Assembly (NCBI RefSeq): GCF_002251755.1
Contig: NZ_NOXT01000107.1
Coordinates: forward strand, 21,544-65,671
Reading direction: 5' to 3'
DNA: 44,128 nt
Origin: Sandarakinorhabdus cyanobacteriorum
Lineage (GTDB): Bacteria > Pseudomonadota > Alphaproteobacteria > Sphingomonadales > Sphingomonadaceae
The notes below the pieces were generated by a model. It saw only the letters and a list, made by a program, of their open reading frames with translations. It ran no database searches and was not told where the DNA came from. Below, piece after piece: positions 33,552 to 44,113 of this stretch (its first letter is position 1; every line of letters starts with the position of its first letter). Both the position numbers and the translations under genes were made by a program.

Positions 33552-34656
33552 TCTTCTCACCCGTTATGACCAGTTGCTGGCGGCGGGGGAACTGAAACCC
33601 GATCCCGCCCAGGCCGCCGTGGCCCGCCGCCTGGCCGCGCTGGAGGCGGATCTGGTCTGCCCGGCCCCGGCACCCGGTTTGCTTGGCCGGTTGTTCGGCA
33701 AGGCCGCGCCGGTGCCGCCCAGGGGCGTCTATGTCTGGGGAGGGGTGGGTCGCGGCAAGTCCATGCTGATGGACTTGTTCTTTGCCGCGTCTGCTGTCAG
33801 CCCCAAGCTTCGTGCCCATTTCCACGAGTTCATGGCGGATGTGCATGGCCGCATCCACACCGCCCGCGAAGCTGGCGAGACGGACCCGCTGATCAGCGTC
33901 GCCAATGCCATCGCGGCCGAGGCAAGACTGCTGTGCTTCGATGAAATGCAGGTGAAGGACATTGCCGATGCGGCCATTCTGTCCCGCCTGTTTACCGCCC
34001 TGATGGAGCGTGGCACCGCCATCGTCACCACCAGCAACCGCCCGCCGCAGGATCTCTATCTCAACGGCCTCAACCGCCACCTGTTCCTGCCCTTCATCGA
34101 TCTGATTGGGCAGCGGATGGACGTGATCACCCTGGATGGTCCCACCGATTACCGGCTGCAGCGCCTGGGCGGCGGCGCCACCTGGCATGTGCCCAATGGT
34201 CCGGAGGCCACGGCCGCCTGCTCGGCCGCCTTCTTCCGGCTCACCGATTATCCCCCGGAAGATCGTGCCCATGTGCCCTCGGCCGAGCTGCCGGTCGGCG
34301 GTGGCCGCCTGCTCCATGTGCCAAAATCCCTGAAGGGCGTTGCGGTGTTCAGCTTTGCCCGGCTGTGCCGGCAGCCGCTGGGCGCGGCCGACTATTTGGC
34401 GATCGCCCGCCATTATCACACGCTGATCATCGTCGGCATCCCGCGCCTGAACCCTGAGAACCGCAACGAGGCGATCCGCTTCATCCACCTGATCGACGCA
34501 CTCTACGAACGGCGCGTCAAGCTGATCGCCGCGGCCGATGCCGAGCCGGCCGATCTCTATCCTGCCGGCGATTCCAGTTTCGAATTCGAACGCACCGTCA
34601 GCCGCCTGATGGAGATGCAGTCGGCGGATTATCTGGCGCTTGGCCACGGCGGCTGA
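33517..34656 (+). CDS. zapE: Cell division protein ZapE (AFG1-like ATPase)
   Basis: A 379-residue ATPase of the ZapE/AFG1 family. GGVGRGKSMLMDLFF is Walker A, LLCFDEMQVKDIADA is Walker B, and TTSNRPPQDLY is the sensor stretch. In Escherichia coli ZapE binds FtsZ and acts on the constricting ring under stress. I list the ATG at 33517, which has GAAGG close upstream and overlaps the thioesterase by 35 nt. A TTG at 33544 would give an N-terminus (TDLLTRYDQLLAAGEL) closer to that of most homologues and is a real alternative. Gene order zapE-mdh is common in alphaproteobacteria. Confidence 0.92.
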   Translation: MPQGRAKPRLTDLLTRYDQLLAAGELKPDPAQAAVARRLAALEADLVCPAPAPGLLGRLFGKAAPVPPRGVYVWGGVGRGKSMLMDLFFAASAVSPKLRAHFHEFMADVHGRIHTAREAGETDPLISVANAIAAEARLLCFDEMQVKDIADAAILSRLFTALMERGTAIVTTSNRPPQDLYLNGLNRHLFLPFIDLIGQRMDVITLDGPTDYRLQRLGGGATWHVPNGPEATAACSAAFFRLTDYPPEDRAHVPSAELPVGGGRLLHVPKSLKGVAVFSFARLCRQPLGAADYLAIARHYHTLIIVGIPRLNPENRNEAIRFIHLIDALYERRVKLIAAADAEPADLYPAGDSSFEFERTVSRLMEMQSADYLALGHGG

Positions 34657-34696
34657 AACGGCCTCCCTCTTTTGCCCGGATAGGGAATTGCTGCGG

Positions 34697-34725
34697 TTGC
34701 ACACTGGGCCGCCAGCCTCTATCCA
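34697..34725 (+). promoter_or_regulatory. Candidate promoter of the mdh-suc operon
   Basis: TTGCAC (34697-34702) and TATCCA (34720-34725) are 17 nt apart, 43 nt before the mdh start. The gap between zapE and mdh (112 nt) has no clear terminator. Confidence 0.4.
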
Positions 34726-34741
34726 ACCTGCGACATTCTGA

Positions 34742-35731
<990 letters not shown>

Positions 35732-35773
35732 ACCAGGGGCAGCATCACGGCGATCGAGGGGTGAGGATTTTCA

Positions 35774-36973
35774 ATGAACATTCATGAGTATCAGGCCAAG
35801 GAATTGCTGGCCAAGTTCGGCGTTCCGGTGCCGATCGGCTTTGCCGCGATGAGCGTTGATGAAGCGGTGGCTGCCTCAGCCAAGCTGCCCGGCCCGCTCT
35901 ACATCGTGAAGGCGCAGATCCACGCCGGCGGGCGCGGCAAGGGCAAGTTCAAGGAACTCCCCCCGGAAGCCAAGGGCGGCGTTCGCCTGGCCCGTTCGGC
36001 TGATGATGTGCGCGCCGCCGCCACCGACATGCTGGGCAACACGCTGGTGACCATCCAGACCGGTCCGGCCGGCAAGCAGGTCAATCGCCTCTACGTCACC
36101 GACGGCGTGGATATCGCCAAGGAACTTTATCTGGCCATGCTGGTCGACCGCGCCACCGGCCGCATTGCCATCGTCGCCAGCACCGAAGGCGGGATGGACA
36201 TTGAAGAGGTGGCCCATCACCACCCGGAAAAGATCCACACCATCACCATCGATCCGGCCACCGGCATCATGCCCCATCATGGCCGCGCCGTGGCCGCTGC
36301 GCTTGGCCTCACCGGCGATCTCGCCAAGCAGGCCGAGCATGTCACCACCCGCCTCTATGCCGCCTTCATCGGCACCGATGCGGCGCAGATGGAAATCAAC
36401 CCGCTGGCCATTACCGATGATGGCAAGCTGATGGTGCTTGATGCCAAGGTCGGCTTCGACAGCAACGCCATGTACCGCCACCCCGATCTGGCCGAACTGC
36501 GCGACCTGACCGAGGAAGACCCGGCGGAAGTGGAAGCCAGCAAATATGATCTGGCCTTCATCAAGCTGGATGGCGACATCGGCTGCCTCGTCAACGGCGC
36601 CGGCCTCGCCATGGCCACCATGGACATCATCAAGTTGAACGGCGCCGAGCCGGCCAACTTCCTCGATGTCGGCGGCGGCGCCACCAAGGAAAAGGTGACG
36701 GCCGCCTTCAAGCTGATCCTGCAGGATCCGGCAGTGAAGGGCATATTGGTCAACATCTTCGGCGGCATCATGCGCTGCGACATCATTGCCGAAGGCATCA
36801 TCGCTGCGGCCAAGGAGGTCAGCCTCGCGGTGCCGCTGGTGGTGCGCTTGGAAGGCACCAATGTCGAACTCGGCAAGGAAATCCTCGCCAACTCCGGCCT
36901 GCCAATCGTCTCGGCCGACAATCTGGGTGATGCGGCGGCCAAGATCGTCGCCGAAGTGAAGAAGGCCGCCTGA
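35774..36973 (+). CDS. sucC: Succinyl-CoA synthetase beta subunit (ADP-forming)
   Basis: A 399-residue ATP-grasp subunit. [20 protein letters not shown] is the standard N-terminus. [13 protein letters not shown] and [12 protein letters not shown] are the nucleotide and metal motifs, and [16 protein letters not shown] lies at the interface with the alpha subunit. It converts succinyl-CoA and ADP to succinate and ATP together with SucD. The ATG has GTGAGG upstream. sucD starts three nt after its stop codon. Confidence 0.97.
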   Translation: MNIHEYQAKELLAKFGVPVPIGFAAMSVDEAVAASAKLPGPLYIVKAQIHAGGRGKGKFKELPPEAKGGVRLARSADDVRAAATDMLGNTLVTIQTGPAGKQVNRLYVTDGVDIAKELYLAMLVDRATGRIAIVASTEGGMDIEEVAHHHPEKIHTITIDPATGIMPHHGRAVAAALGLTGDLAKQAEHVTTRLYAAFIGTDAAQMEINPLAITDDGKLMVLDAKVGFDSNAMYRHPDLAELRDLTEEDPAEVEASKYDLAFIKLDGDIGCLVNGAGLAMATMDIIKLNGAEPANFLDVGGGATKEKVTAAFKLILQDPAVKGILVNIFGGIMRCDIIAEGIIAAAKEVSLAVPLVVRLEGTNVELGKEILANSGLPIVSADNLGDAAAKIVAEVKKAA

Positions 36974-36976
36974 GCC

Positions 36977-37861
36977 ATGTCCATTCTCGTCAATGCAAAC
37001 ACCCGCGTCATCACGCAGGGCTTCACCGGCAAGCAGGGCACGTTCCATTCGGAACAGGCCATCGCCTATGGCACCAAGGTCGTCGGTGGCACCGCGCCGG
37101 GGAAGGGCGGTTCCACCCACCTCGGCCTGCCGGTCTTTGACACCGTGGCCCAGGCCCGCGAAGCCACGGGTGCTGATGCCTCGGTCATCTATGTGCCGCC
37201 GCCCGGCGCTGCTGACGCCATTTGCGAAGCCATTGCCGCCGAAATCCCGCTGGTTGTCTGCATCACCGAAGGCATTCCGGTGCTCGACATGGTGCGCGTC
37301 AAGCGCGCCCTGCAAGGTTCGAAGACCCGCCTGATCGGGCCGAACTGCCCCGGCGTGCTCACCCCCGGCGAATGCAAGATCGGCATCATGCCGGGCAACA
37401 TTTTCCGCAAGGGCAGCGTCGGCGTCGTCTCGCGTTCGGGCACGCTCACCTATGAGGCCGTGCACCAGACCACCAACGTCGGCCTGGGCCAGACCACGGC
37501 CGTTGGCATCGGCGGTGACCCGGTCAACGGCACCAATTTCATTGACGTGCTGGAACTTTTCCTCGCCGACGAGGCGACGAAGTCCATCATCATGATCGGC
37601 GAAATCGGTGGCGACGCCGAGGAACAGGCCGCCCAGTTCCTGATCGACGAAGCCAAGCGTGGCCGCAAGAAGCCGATGGTGGGCTTCATTGCCGGCCGCA
37701 CCGCGCCTCCCGGCCGCCGCATGGGCCATGCCGGCGCGATCGTGTCGGGCGGCAAGGGCGATGCCGAAAGCAAGATTGCTGCGATGGAAGCCGCCGGCAT
37801 CCGCGTGTCGCCGTCGCCGTCGCTGCTGGGCGAAACCCTGGTTGAGGTGCTGAAGGGCTGA
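36977..37861 (+). CDS. sucD: Succinyl-CoA synthetase alpha subunit
   Basis: A 294-residue CoA-binding subunit. [20 protein letters not shown] binds Co[13 protein letters not shown] and [19 protein letters not shown] follow, and [12 protein letters not shown] carries the His that is phosphorylated during the reaction. Length and order are normal. The pair with sucC is tightly spaced. A 223-nt gap with palindromic repeats follows before sucA. Confidence 0.97.
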   Translation: MSILVNANTRVITQGFTGKQGTFHSEQAIAYGTKVVGGTAPGKGGSTHLGLPVFDTVAQAREATGADASVIYVPPPGAADAICEAIAAEIPLVVCITEGIPVLDMVRVKRALQGSKTRLIGPNCPGVLTPGECKIGIMPGNIFRKGSVGVVSRSGTLTYEAVHQTTNVGLGQTTAVGIGGDPVNGTNFIDVLELFLADEATKSIIMIGEIGGDAEEQAAQFLIDEAKRGRKKPMVGFIAGRTAPPGRRMGHAGAIVSGGKGDAESKIAAMEAAGIRVSPSPSLLGETLVEVLKG

Positions 37862-38084
37862 TTGATCCTCCCTGCCCGAAGGGCGGGGAGGGGGCCGCCG
37901 AAGGCGATGGAGGGGCGGGGCGCCCCCCTCCGCCCTGCGGGCGCCTCCCCCACAGGGGGAGGACAGACCCCCGCATGCCCTCCTTGCATGGCCGGCATGC
38001 GACAGTTTGTCATGACATTCCCGCCATGTGCCGTTAAACAAGGCAGAATCGCGAGAGCTGAGGCCAGAGTTAAGGACTGCCACG
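37862..38084. repeat. REP-like palindromic repeat region between sucD and sucA
   Basis: No gene is seen. Positions 37868-37892 can form an 11-bp stem with one T-G pair and a GAA loop. Positions 37944-37962 are a perfect 8-bp stem (CCTCCCCC, ACA, GGGGGAGG) almost identical to the one at 65-83, and the flanks are alike. Between them, complementary GGAGG and CCTCC blocks could fold into one larger structure. It interrupts the sucD-sucA transcript without a T tract, so it may act as an mRNA-stability or attenuation element. The AAGGA site for sucA lies at 38072. Confidence 0.65.
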
Positions 38085-40898
38085 ATGGACAATGAAGCCC
38101 TGCTGCCCGGCGCCGATGACCGGCCGCGGCCGAGTTGGGCCAGGCCAAACTGGCCGATCCTGCCGGCCGATGATCTGACACGTGGCCTGGATGCGGCCGG
38201 CATGTTCGCCGAAAGCAGCGCCAAGACCGCCGGCAAGGCCGCCGCCCAGGCCGCCGCTGCCGGTGCCAGCCTGGAAGAGATCGCGCGGGCCGCCCAGGAT
38301 GCCATCAGCGCGCTGATGCTGATCCGCACCTATCGCGTGCGTGGCCACCTTGCTGCCAATCTCGATCCGCTCGGCCTTGCCGTCCGCGATCTGCCGGCCG
38401 ATCTCACGCCGGGCTATCATGGCTTTGGCCCGAATGATCTTGATCGCCCCGTCCACATCGGTGGCGCGCTCGGCCTGCAAACGGCCACCATCCGCGAGCT
38501 TGTCGGCATCCTGCAGCGCAATTATTGCGGCAATGTCGGCCTCGAATATATGCACATCAACGATGTGGAGGAACGCCGCTTCCTGCAGGAGAAGTTCGAG
38601 GGGCGCGACAAGGAAATCCACTTCACCGCCAACGGCAAGCGCGCCATCCTGAACAAGCTGGTCGAAGCCGAACAGTATGAGAAATTCCTGGGCCGCAAAT
38701 ATGTCGGCACCAAGCGCTTTGGCCTTGATGGCGCCGAAGCGATGATCCCGGCGATGGAATCGATCATCAAGGTCGGCGGCCAGCTGGGCGTTACCGAAAT
38801 CGTCTTCGGTATGCCGCACCGCGGCCGGCTCAACATGCTGGCCAACGTGATGCAGAAGCCGTTCCGCACGATTTTCCACGAATTTGCCGGCGGCTCCTCC
38901 AATCCCGATGATGTCGGCGGTTCGGGCGATGTGAAATATCACCTCGGCACCAGCACCGATCGCGAATTTGATGGCAACCGTGTGCACCTGTCGCTGGTGC
39001 CCAATCCGTCCCACCTGGAAGCGGTGGACCCGGTGGTGCTGGGCAAGGTGCGCGCCATCCAGACCATCATGGGCGATGAGGCCCGCCGCCAGGTGATGCC
39101 GGTGCTGCTGCACGGCGATGCCGCCTTTGCCGGCCAGGGCATCGTGGCCGAATGCTTCGGCTTCTCCGGCCTCAATGGCTACAACACCGGTGGCACCATC
39201 CATTTCGTGGTGAACAATCAGGTTGGCTTCACCACCAGCCCGCAATTCGCCCGCTCTTCGCCCTATCCGTCGGATGTGGCCAAGATCGTGCAGGCGCCGA
39301 TCTTCCACGTGAACGGCGATGATCCCGAGGCCGTGACCTATGCCACCAAGGTCGCCACCGAATTCCGCCAGCGCTTTGGCCGCGATGTGGTGATCGACAT
39401 GTGGTGCTATCGGCGCTTTGGCCACAACGAAAGCGACGAGCCCAGCTTCACCCAGCCGCTGATGTATGCGGTGATCGGCAAGAAGCGCCCGGTCAGCGAG
39501 ATTTATGCCGAGCGCCTGGCGCGCGAAGGCGTGGTGCCGGCCGATGGCTACAAGGCGATGATCGATGCCTATGTCGCCATGCTGGAAACCGAATTCGATG
39601 CCGCCGCGGGCTTCAAGGCCAATGCTGCCGATTGGTTTGGTGGCCGCTGGGCGGGACTGGGCCGGCCGAAGGAGGCGATCGACAGCCGCCGCGCCGCGAT
39701 GACCGGCGTGTCGATGACCGAACTGCACCAACTGGGCAAGCAGCTCACCACCGTGCCCGATGGCTTCAATATCCACCGCACGCTCGCCCGCGTGCTCGAT
39801 GCCAAGGCCGAGATGTTTGCCACCGGCGCCAATGTCGATTGGGCCACGGGCGAAGCGCTGGCCTTTGGCTCGCTGCTCAAGGATGGCTATGGCGTCAGGC
39901 TTTCGGGCCAGGATTGCGGCCGCGGCACCTTCAGCCAGCGCCACGCGGTGTGGACCGATCAGAAGGACGGCAGCCGCTATGTGCCGCTGAAGGCGATGGA
40001 CAGCCGCTTCGAGGTGCTGGACAGCCCGCTCTCCGAATTCGGCGTGCTCGGCTTTGAATATGGCTATGCGCTGGCCGATCCGAAAAGCCTGATCCTGTGG
40101 GAAGCCCAGTTTGGCGATTTCGTCAACGGCGCCCAGACCATCATCGATCAGTTCATCGTATCGGGCGAAATCAAGTGGTTGCGCGCCAACGGTCTCGTCA
40201 TGCTGCTGCCGCACGGATACGAAGGGCAGGGCCCGGAACACAGCTCGGCACGCGTCGAACGCTTCCTCAGCCTGTGCGCGGAAGACAATATCCAGGTCGC
40301 CAACTGCACCACGCCGGCCAATTTCTTCCACCTGTTGCGCCGGCAGATGCTGCGTGATTTCCGCAAACCCCTGGTGGTGTTCACGCCCAAGTCGCTGCTG
40401 CGTCACAAGCGGGCGGTGTCCAACCTGGCGGAAATGGGCCCCGCCACCACCTTCCACCGCTGCCTCGACGATCTGAAGCCCTGCGATCCCAAGGCGATCA
40501 AGCGGCTCGTGCTGTGCACCGGCAAGGTCTATTATGACCTGCTCGACGCTGCCGAGAAGGACAGCCGCGACGATGTCTATTTGCTCCGTGTCGAGCAGCT
40601 TTATCCCTTCCCGGGCGATGTCGTGGCCGAATATGCCGCCAAATTCCCCAATCTGGAAACCGTGGTCTGGGCTCAGGAAGAGCCGCAGAACGGCGGTGCC
40701 TGGAGCTTCATTGCCCCGCGCATCGAACAGGCGCTGGGCCGCCGCCCGGTCTATGCCGGCCGCGCCGCCGCCGCCGCCACCGCCACCGGCCTGCTGAAAC
40801 GCCACAACGCCGAACAGGCCAAGCTGGTGGCCGAGGCGCTGGGCGCCACCTCGACCCAAGTCAAGGCCGCGATCCGCGGCGGTCTCAAGAAGAAGTAA
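38085..40898 (+). CDS. sucA: 2-oxoglutarate dehydrogenase E1 component
   Basis: A 937-residue thiamine diphosphate enzyme that decarboxylates 2-oxoglutarate and transfers the succinyl group to E2 lipoate. The N-terminal segment with NWPILPADDL is the E2-binding part. GMPHRGRLNMLANV and SGDVKYHLG carry active-site His residues. The ThDP/magnesium motif is GDAAFAGQG to NNQVGFTT. The late segment with HGYEGQGPEHSSARVERFL is the C-terminal pyrimidine-like domain. The ATG at 38085 follows AAGGA by nine nt; an earlier ATG at 38028 would add 19 unlikely residues. Confidence 0.96.
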   Translation: MDNEALLPGADDRPRPSWARPNWPILPADDLTRGLDAAGMFAESSAKTAGKAAAQAAAAGASLEEIARAAQDAISALMLIRTYRVRGHLAANLDPLGLAVRDLPADLTPGYHGFGPNDLDRPVHIGGALGLQTATIRELVGILQRNYCGNVGLEYMHINDVEERRFLQEKFEGRDKEIHFTANGKRAILNKLVEAEQYEKFLGRKYVGTKRFGLDGAEAMIPAMESIIKVGGQLGVTEIVFGMPHRGRLNMLANVMQKPFRTIFHEFAGGSSNPDDVGGSGDVKYHLGTSTDREFDGNRVHLSLVPNPSHLEAVDPVVLGKVRAIQTIMGDEARRQVMPVLLHGDAAFAGQGIVAECFGFSGLNGYNTGGTIHFVVNNQVGFTTSPQFARSSPYPSDVAKIVQAPIFHVNGDDPEAVTYATKVATEFRQRFGRDVVIDMWCYRRFGHNESDEPSFTQPLMYAVIGKKRPVSEIYAERLAREGVVPADGYKAMIDAYVAMLETEFDAAAGFKANAADWFGGRWAGLGRPKEAIDSRRAAMTGVSMTELHQLGKQLTTVPDGFNIHRTLARVLDAKAEMFATGANVDWATGEALAFGSLLKDGYGVRLSGQDCGRGTFSQRHAVWTDQKDGSRYVPLKAMDSRFEVLDSPLSEFGVLGFEYGYALADPKSLILWEAQFGDFVNGAQTIIDQFIVSGEIKWLRANGLVMLLPHGYEGQGPEHSSARVERFLSLCAEDNIQVANCTTPANFFHLLRRQMLRDFRKPLVVFTPKSLLRHKRAVSNLAEMGPATTFHRCLDDLKPCDPKAIKRLVLCTGKVYYDLLDAAEKDSRDDVYLLRVEQLYPFPGDVVAEYAAKFPNLETVVWAQEEPQNGGAWSFIAPRIEQALGRRPVYAGRAAAAATATGLLKRHNAEQAKLVAEALGATSTQVKAAIRGGLKKK

Positions 40899-40910
40899 GA
40901 AGGCAAGAAC

Positions 40911-42137
40911 ATGGCCACTGATGTCATCGTGCCCACCCTGGGCGAATCCATCACCGAAGCCAGCGTGGGCCAGTGGCTGAAACAGCCGGGCGAGGCGGTG
41001 GCCGCTGATGAACCGATCGTGGCGCTGGAAACCGACAAGGTGGCCGTGGAAGTGCCGGCGCCGGTGGCCGGCGTGATGGGCGAACAGATGTTCCAGCCCG
41101 GCGACACGGTGACGGTGGGCGCGCTGATCGCCCGCATCCTCGAAGGCGGCGCCGCCGCTGCCCCGGCACCGGCGCCCGCAGCGGCCCCGGTTGCAGCCCC
41201 CGTTGCCGCGCCGGCGCCGGTGGTGGAGGCGCCGGCCTATGACGCCATCAGCCCGGCCGTTCGCGGCCTGATCGACACCTACAACCTTGATCCGGCCAGC
41301 ATCAGCGGCACTGGCAAGGATGGCCGCTTGACCAAGGGCGATGTGCTCGCCGCCATCGAAGCCGGCACCGCCCGGGTGAAATCGGCCGCCGTCGCCCCGG
41401 TTGCGGCTGCGCCGGTTGCTGTCGCGGCCCCGGCCGCGCGGCGCGAGGAGCGGGTGAAGATGACCCGGTTGCGCCAGACCATCGCGCGCCGCCTGAAGGA
41501 AGCCCAGAACACCGCCGCCATGCTGACCACGTTCAACGATGTGGACATGTCGGCCGTGATCGAGGCGCGGGCGAAGTACAAGGATCATTTCGAGAAGAAA
41601 CACGGCGTTCGCTTTGGTTTCATGTCGTTTTTTGCCAAGGCCGTGGTGCTGGCGCTAAAGGATGTGCCGGCCGTTGGCGCCGCGATCGAAGGCGACGAGA
41701 TCGTGTTCAAGGATTATGCCGACCTCGGCATCGCCGTCTCCTCGCCGGGCGGCCTGGTTGTGCCGATCCTCAAGGACGCGCAGGCCAAGAGCTTTGCCGA
41801 GATTGAAAAGCAGATCGCCGATTTCGGTGAGCGCGCCCGCAAGGGCACGCTGAAGATCGAGGAAATGCAGGGCGGCAATTTCACCATTTCCAACGGTGGC
41901 GTGTTCGGCTCGCTGCTGTCCACCCCCATCCTCAACCCGCCGCAGTCGGGCGTCCTCGGCCTGCACCGGGTGGAGGACCGGCCGGTGGTGCGGGGTGGCC
42001 AGATCGTCGTCCGCCCGATGATGTATATGGCGCTGTCCTACGATCACCGGCTGATCGACGGCAAGGAGGCGGTGACCTTCCTGGTTCGCGTCAAGGAAGC
42101 CATTGAAGATCCAGCCCGTTTGCTGATCGACCTTTAA
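40911..42137 (+). CDS. sucB: Dihydrolipoyllysine succinyltransferase (E2) of 2-oxoglutarate dehydrogenase
   Basis: A 408-residue E2 core subunit. The N-terminal lipoyl domain (1-76) has the lipoylated lysine K43 in ETDKVAVEV. An Ala/Pro-rich linker follows, then a peripheral subunit-binding domain ([23 protein letters not shown], about 112-150), a second Ala-rich linker and the catalytic domain with [14 protein letters not shown] (active His and Asp). One lipoyl domain is normal for the succinyl enzyme. It starts 12 nt after sucA. Confidence 0.96.
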   Translation: MATDVIVPTLGESITEASVGQWLKQPGEAVAADEPIVALETDKVAVEVPAPVAGVMGEQMFQPGDTVTVGALIARILEGGAAAAPAPAPAAAPVAAPVAAPAPVVEAPAYDAISPAVRGLIDTYNLDPASISGTGKDGRLTKGDVLAAIEAGTARVKSAAVAPVAAAPVAVAAPAARREERVKMTRLRQTIARRLKEAQNTAAMLTTFNDVDMSAVIEARAKYKDHFEKKHGVRFGFMSFFAKAVVLALKDVPAVGAAIEGDEIVFKDYADLGIAVSSPGGLVVPILKDAQAKSFAEIEKQIADFGERARKGTLKIEEMQGGNFTISNGGVFGSLLSTPILNPPQSGVLGLHRVEDRPVVRGGQIVVRPMMYMALSYDHRLIDGKEAVTFLVRVKEAIEDPARLLIDL

Positions 42138-42148
42138 GGAGCCAGACC

Positions 42149-43546
42149 ATGGCCAGCTTCGAATTTGATGTCGTCGTCATCGGCGGCGGCCCCGGCGGCT
42201 ATGTCGCCGCCATCCGCGCGGCGCAGCATGGGCTGAAGGTTGCCTGCATCGAAAAGCGCGGCACGCTGGGCGGCACCTGCCTGAATGTCGGCTGCATCCC
42301 GTCGAAGGCGCTGCTGAATGGCAGCCATCTTTATGAGGAACTGGCCGGCGGGCATCTCGCCAAGTTCGGCGTGAAGGCCGACAACATCAGCTTCGACCTG
42401 TCTGCCCTGCTGGGTGAAAAGGACAAGGCGGTCAAGGAGTTGACCGGCGGCATCGAGATGCTGTTCAAGAAGAACAAGGTGGAATGGATCAAGGGCGAAG
42501 CCAGCTTTGTCGATGCCAAATCAGTGAAAGTGGGTGAGCGGACGGTCACCGCCAGGAACTTCATCATCGCCACCGGTTCCGAAGTGGCGCTGCTGCCCGG
42601 CATGGCGCCGGATGGGGAGGTGATCGTCACCTCCACCGAAGCGCTGAGCCTGCCCAAGGTGCCGGGCCATCTGGTGGTGATTGGCGGCGGCTATATCGGC
42701 CTTGAGATGGGCAGCGTCTGGCGGCGTCTGGGCGCGAAGGTCACGGTGGTGGAATATGCCCCGCGTATCGTGCCGGCGATGGATGTCGAAGTGGCCGATG
42801 CCTTTGCCCGTATCCTGAAAAAACAGAGCCTTGTGCTGAAAACCTCAACAAAGGTGGTAAGCGTGACCCGCAATGGCAATGCGGCCATGGTCACTGTTGA
42901 GCCGGCCGCTGGCGGTGCTGCCGAAAGCATCGAGGCCGATGTCGTCCTGCTCTCCATCGGCCGCCGGCCCAACACCGATGGCCTGAACCTTGCGGCCACC
43001 GGCCTTGCGCTCGATGCCAAGGGGCGCATCCCCATCGATCATCATTTCGCCACCGCCGTGCCCGGCATCTGGGCGATTGGCGACGTGGTGGAAGGCCCGA
43101 TGCTGGCCCACAAGGCCGAAGACGAAGGCCTGGCCTGCGCCGACAATATCGCGGGCCTCGCCGGCTATGTGAACCATGCCGTGATCCCGGCCGTGGTCTA
43201 TACGCATCCCGAAGTCGGCACCGTCGGCAAGACCGAGGAGGAGCTGAAGGCGCAAGGCATCGCCTACAAGGCCGGCAAGTTCCTGTTTGCCGCCAACAGC
43301 CGCGCCAAGACCAACCGCGACACCGACGGGTTCGTGAAGATCCTGGCCGATGCGAAGACCGACCGGGTGCTGGGCGTCCACATCATCGGCGCCATGGCCG
43401 GCACGATGATCGCCCAGGCCGCGCAGGCGATGGAGTTTGGCGCATCGAGCGAGGATATCGCGCTGACCTGCCACGCCCATCCGACCCATTCGGAAGCGCT
43501 GAAGGAAGCGGCCATGGCGGTGACGGGCAAGCCCATCCACATGTGA
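42149..43546 (+). CDS. lpdA: Dihydrolipoyl dehydrogenase (E3)
   Basis: A 465-residue FAD-dependent enzyme that reoxidises dihydrolipoamide of the E2 subunit with NAD. VVIGGGPGGYVAAIRAA binds FAD. GGTCLNVGCIPSKALLN carries the redox-active Cys pair. GGGYIGLEMGSVWRRLG binds NAD, and HAHPTHSEALKEA holds the active-site His-Glu pair. Length is normal. It follows sucB by 11 nt and ends the mdh-suc cluster, so this copy most likely serves the 2-oxoglutarate complex. Confidence 0.96.
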   Translation: MASFEFDVVVIGGGPGGYVAAIRAAQHGLKVACIEKRGTLGGTCLNVGCIPSKALLNGSHLYEELAGGHLAKFGVKADNISFDLSALLGEKDKAVKELTGGIEMLFKKNKVEWIKGEASFVDAKSVKVGERTVTARNFIIATGSEVALLPGMAPDGEVIVTSTEALSLPKVPGHLVVIGGGYIGLEMGSVWRRLGAKVTVVEYAPRIVPAMDVEVADAFARILKKQSLVLKTSTKVVSVTRNGNAAMVTVEPAAGGAAESIEADVVLLSIGRRPNTDGLNLAATGLALDAKGRIPIDHHFATAVPGIWAIGDVVEGPMLAHKAEDEGLACADNIAGLAGYVNHAVIPAVVYTHPEVGTVGKTEEELKAQGIAYKAGKFLFAANSRAKTNRDTDGFVKILADAKTDRVLGVHIIGAMAGTMIAQAAQAMEFGASSEDIALTCHAHPTHSEALKEAAMAVTGKPIHM

Positions 43547-43868
43547 TGGCAGCGGTGCCGGGTGCGGAAATTTCAAGGAACGGCTGATTTTGCCATTTTT
43601 GCCTGCGTGTAGGACAGGGCGCCCCCAAGTCTCTGAACATGCAAGGAAAAATGGCCTGCCGTACAACGCTCCCTTTGACTTTCCGGTCGAATCAGTAGTT
43701 GGGGCGTGGCGGAAGTGGCCAAAAGCGTGGCCGCATTTGGAGGCGCGGTGACCGCAGCTGGTGCGGCGGTGGCTGCACGGGGCGGCGTTGGTGACCGCAG
43801 GTCTGGCGCGGGTGGCGGTTGGCGCACCGCGGGAAAATTCGGCTAGACTTGATCGGAGATGGATTGGA
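43547..43868. other. Intergenic stretch without recognised gene
   Basis: About 320 nt after lpdA with no supported reading frame, ribosome binding site or T-tract terminator. A few short complementary blocks occur, but nothing as strong as the hairpins that follow. Short frames on both strands are not credible: their composition is biased to Arg, Pro and Ala. Confidence 0.5.
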
Positions 43869-43938
43869 CCGCTCATGCCGAGCTTGTCGAGGCATCGAAC
43901 ACACTTGGCGCGTGCCTCGACAAGCTCGGCATGAGCGG
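43869..43938. repeat. Large palindromic repeat, copy 1
   Basis: Arms 43869-43894 and 43913-43938 form a perfect 26-bp inverted repeat around an 18-nt loop. The core of the arm reads TGCCGAGCTTGTCGAGGCA. A second copy with the same arms and a related loop (both contain CACTTGGCG) lies at 44044-44113. No transposase gene is linked. Confidence 0.85.
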
Positions 43939-44043
43939 GCTGGGTATGATGCGGCGCGAATGCGGACGGTCAGTTGCCGCCCCCTTTGCAGTCGTGCCGA
44001 GTCCCCGCCGCCCTGTGCTAGGGTCGATTGCAGTTTGATTGAG

Positions 44044-44113
44044 CCGCCCATGCCGAGCTTGTCGAGGCACCGACCGCACTTGGCGCTTGCCTCGACAAGC
44101 TCGGCATGAGCGG
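44044..44113. repeat. Large palindromic repeat, copy 2
   Basis: Arms 44044-44069 and 44088-44113 match over 25 of 26 positions (C opposite A at the fifth base) around an 18-nt loop. It repeats the element at 43869-43938 in the same orientation 175 bp later. Its right arm is identical to that of copy 1, while the left arm differs by one base. Confidence 0.85.

Noticed and set aside
38070-41603. Very long open frame (over 1,100 codons) on the minus strand opposite sucA and sucB
   Set aside because: It mirrors the codon structure of two clear genes in GC-rich DNA, where stop codons are rare. It has no recognisable domain and its composition is biased.
43869-44113. Inverted repeats as ends of an insertion sequence
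   Set aside because: Arms of each repeat are only 18 nt apart and no transposase frame lies between or beside the two copies; they fit hairpin elements better.
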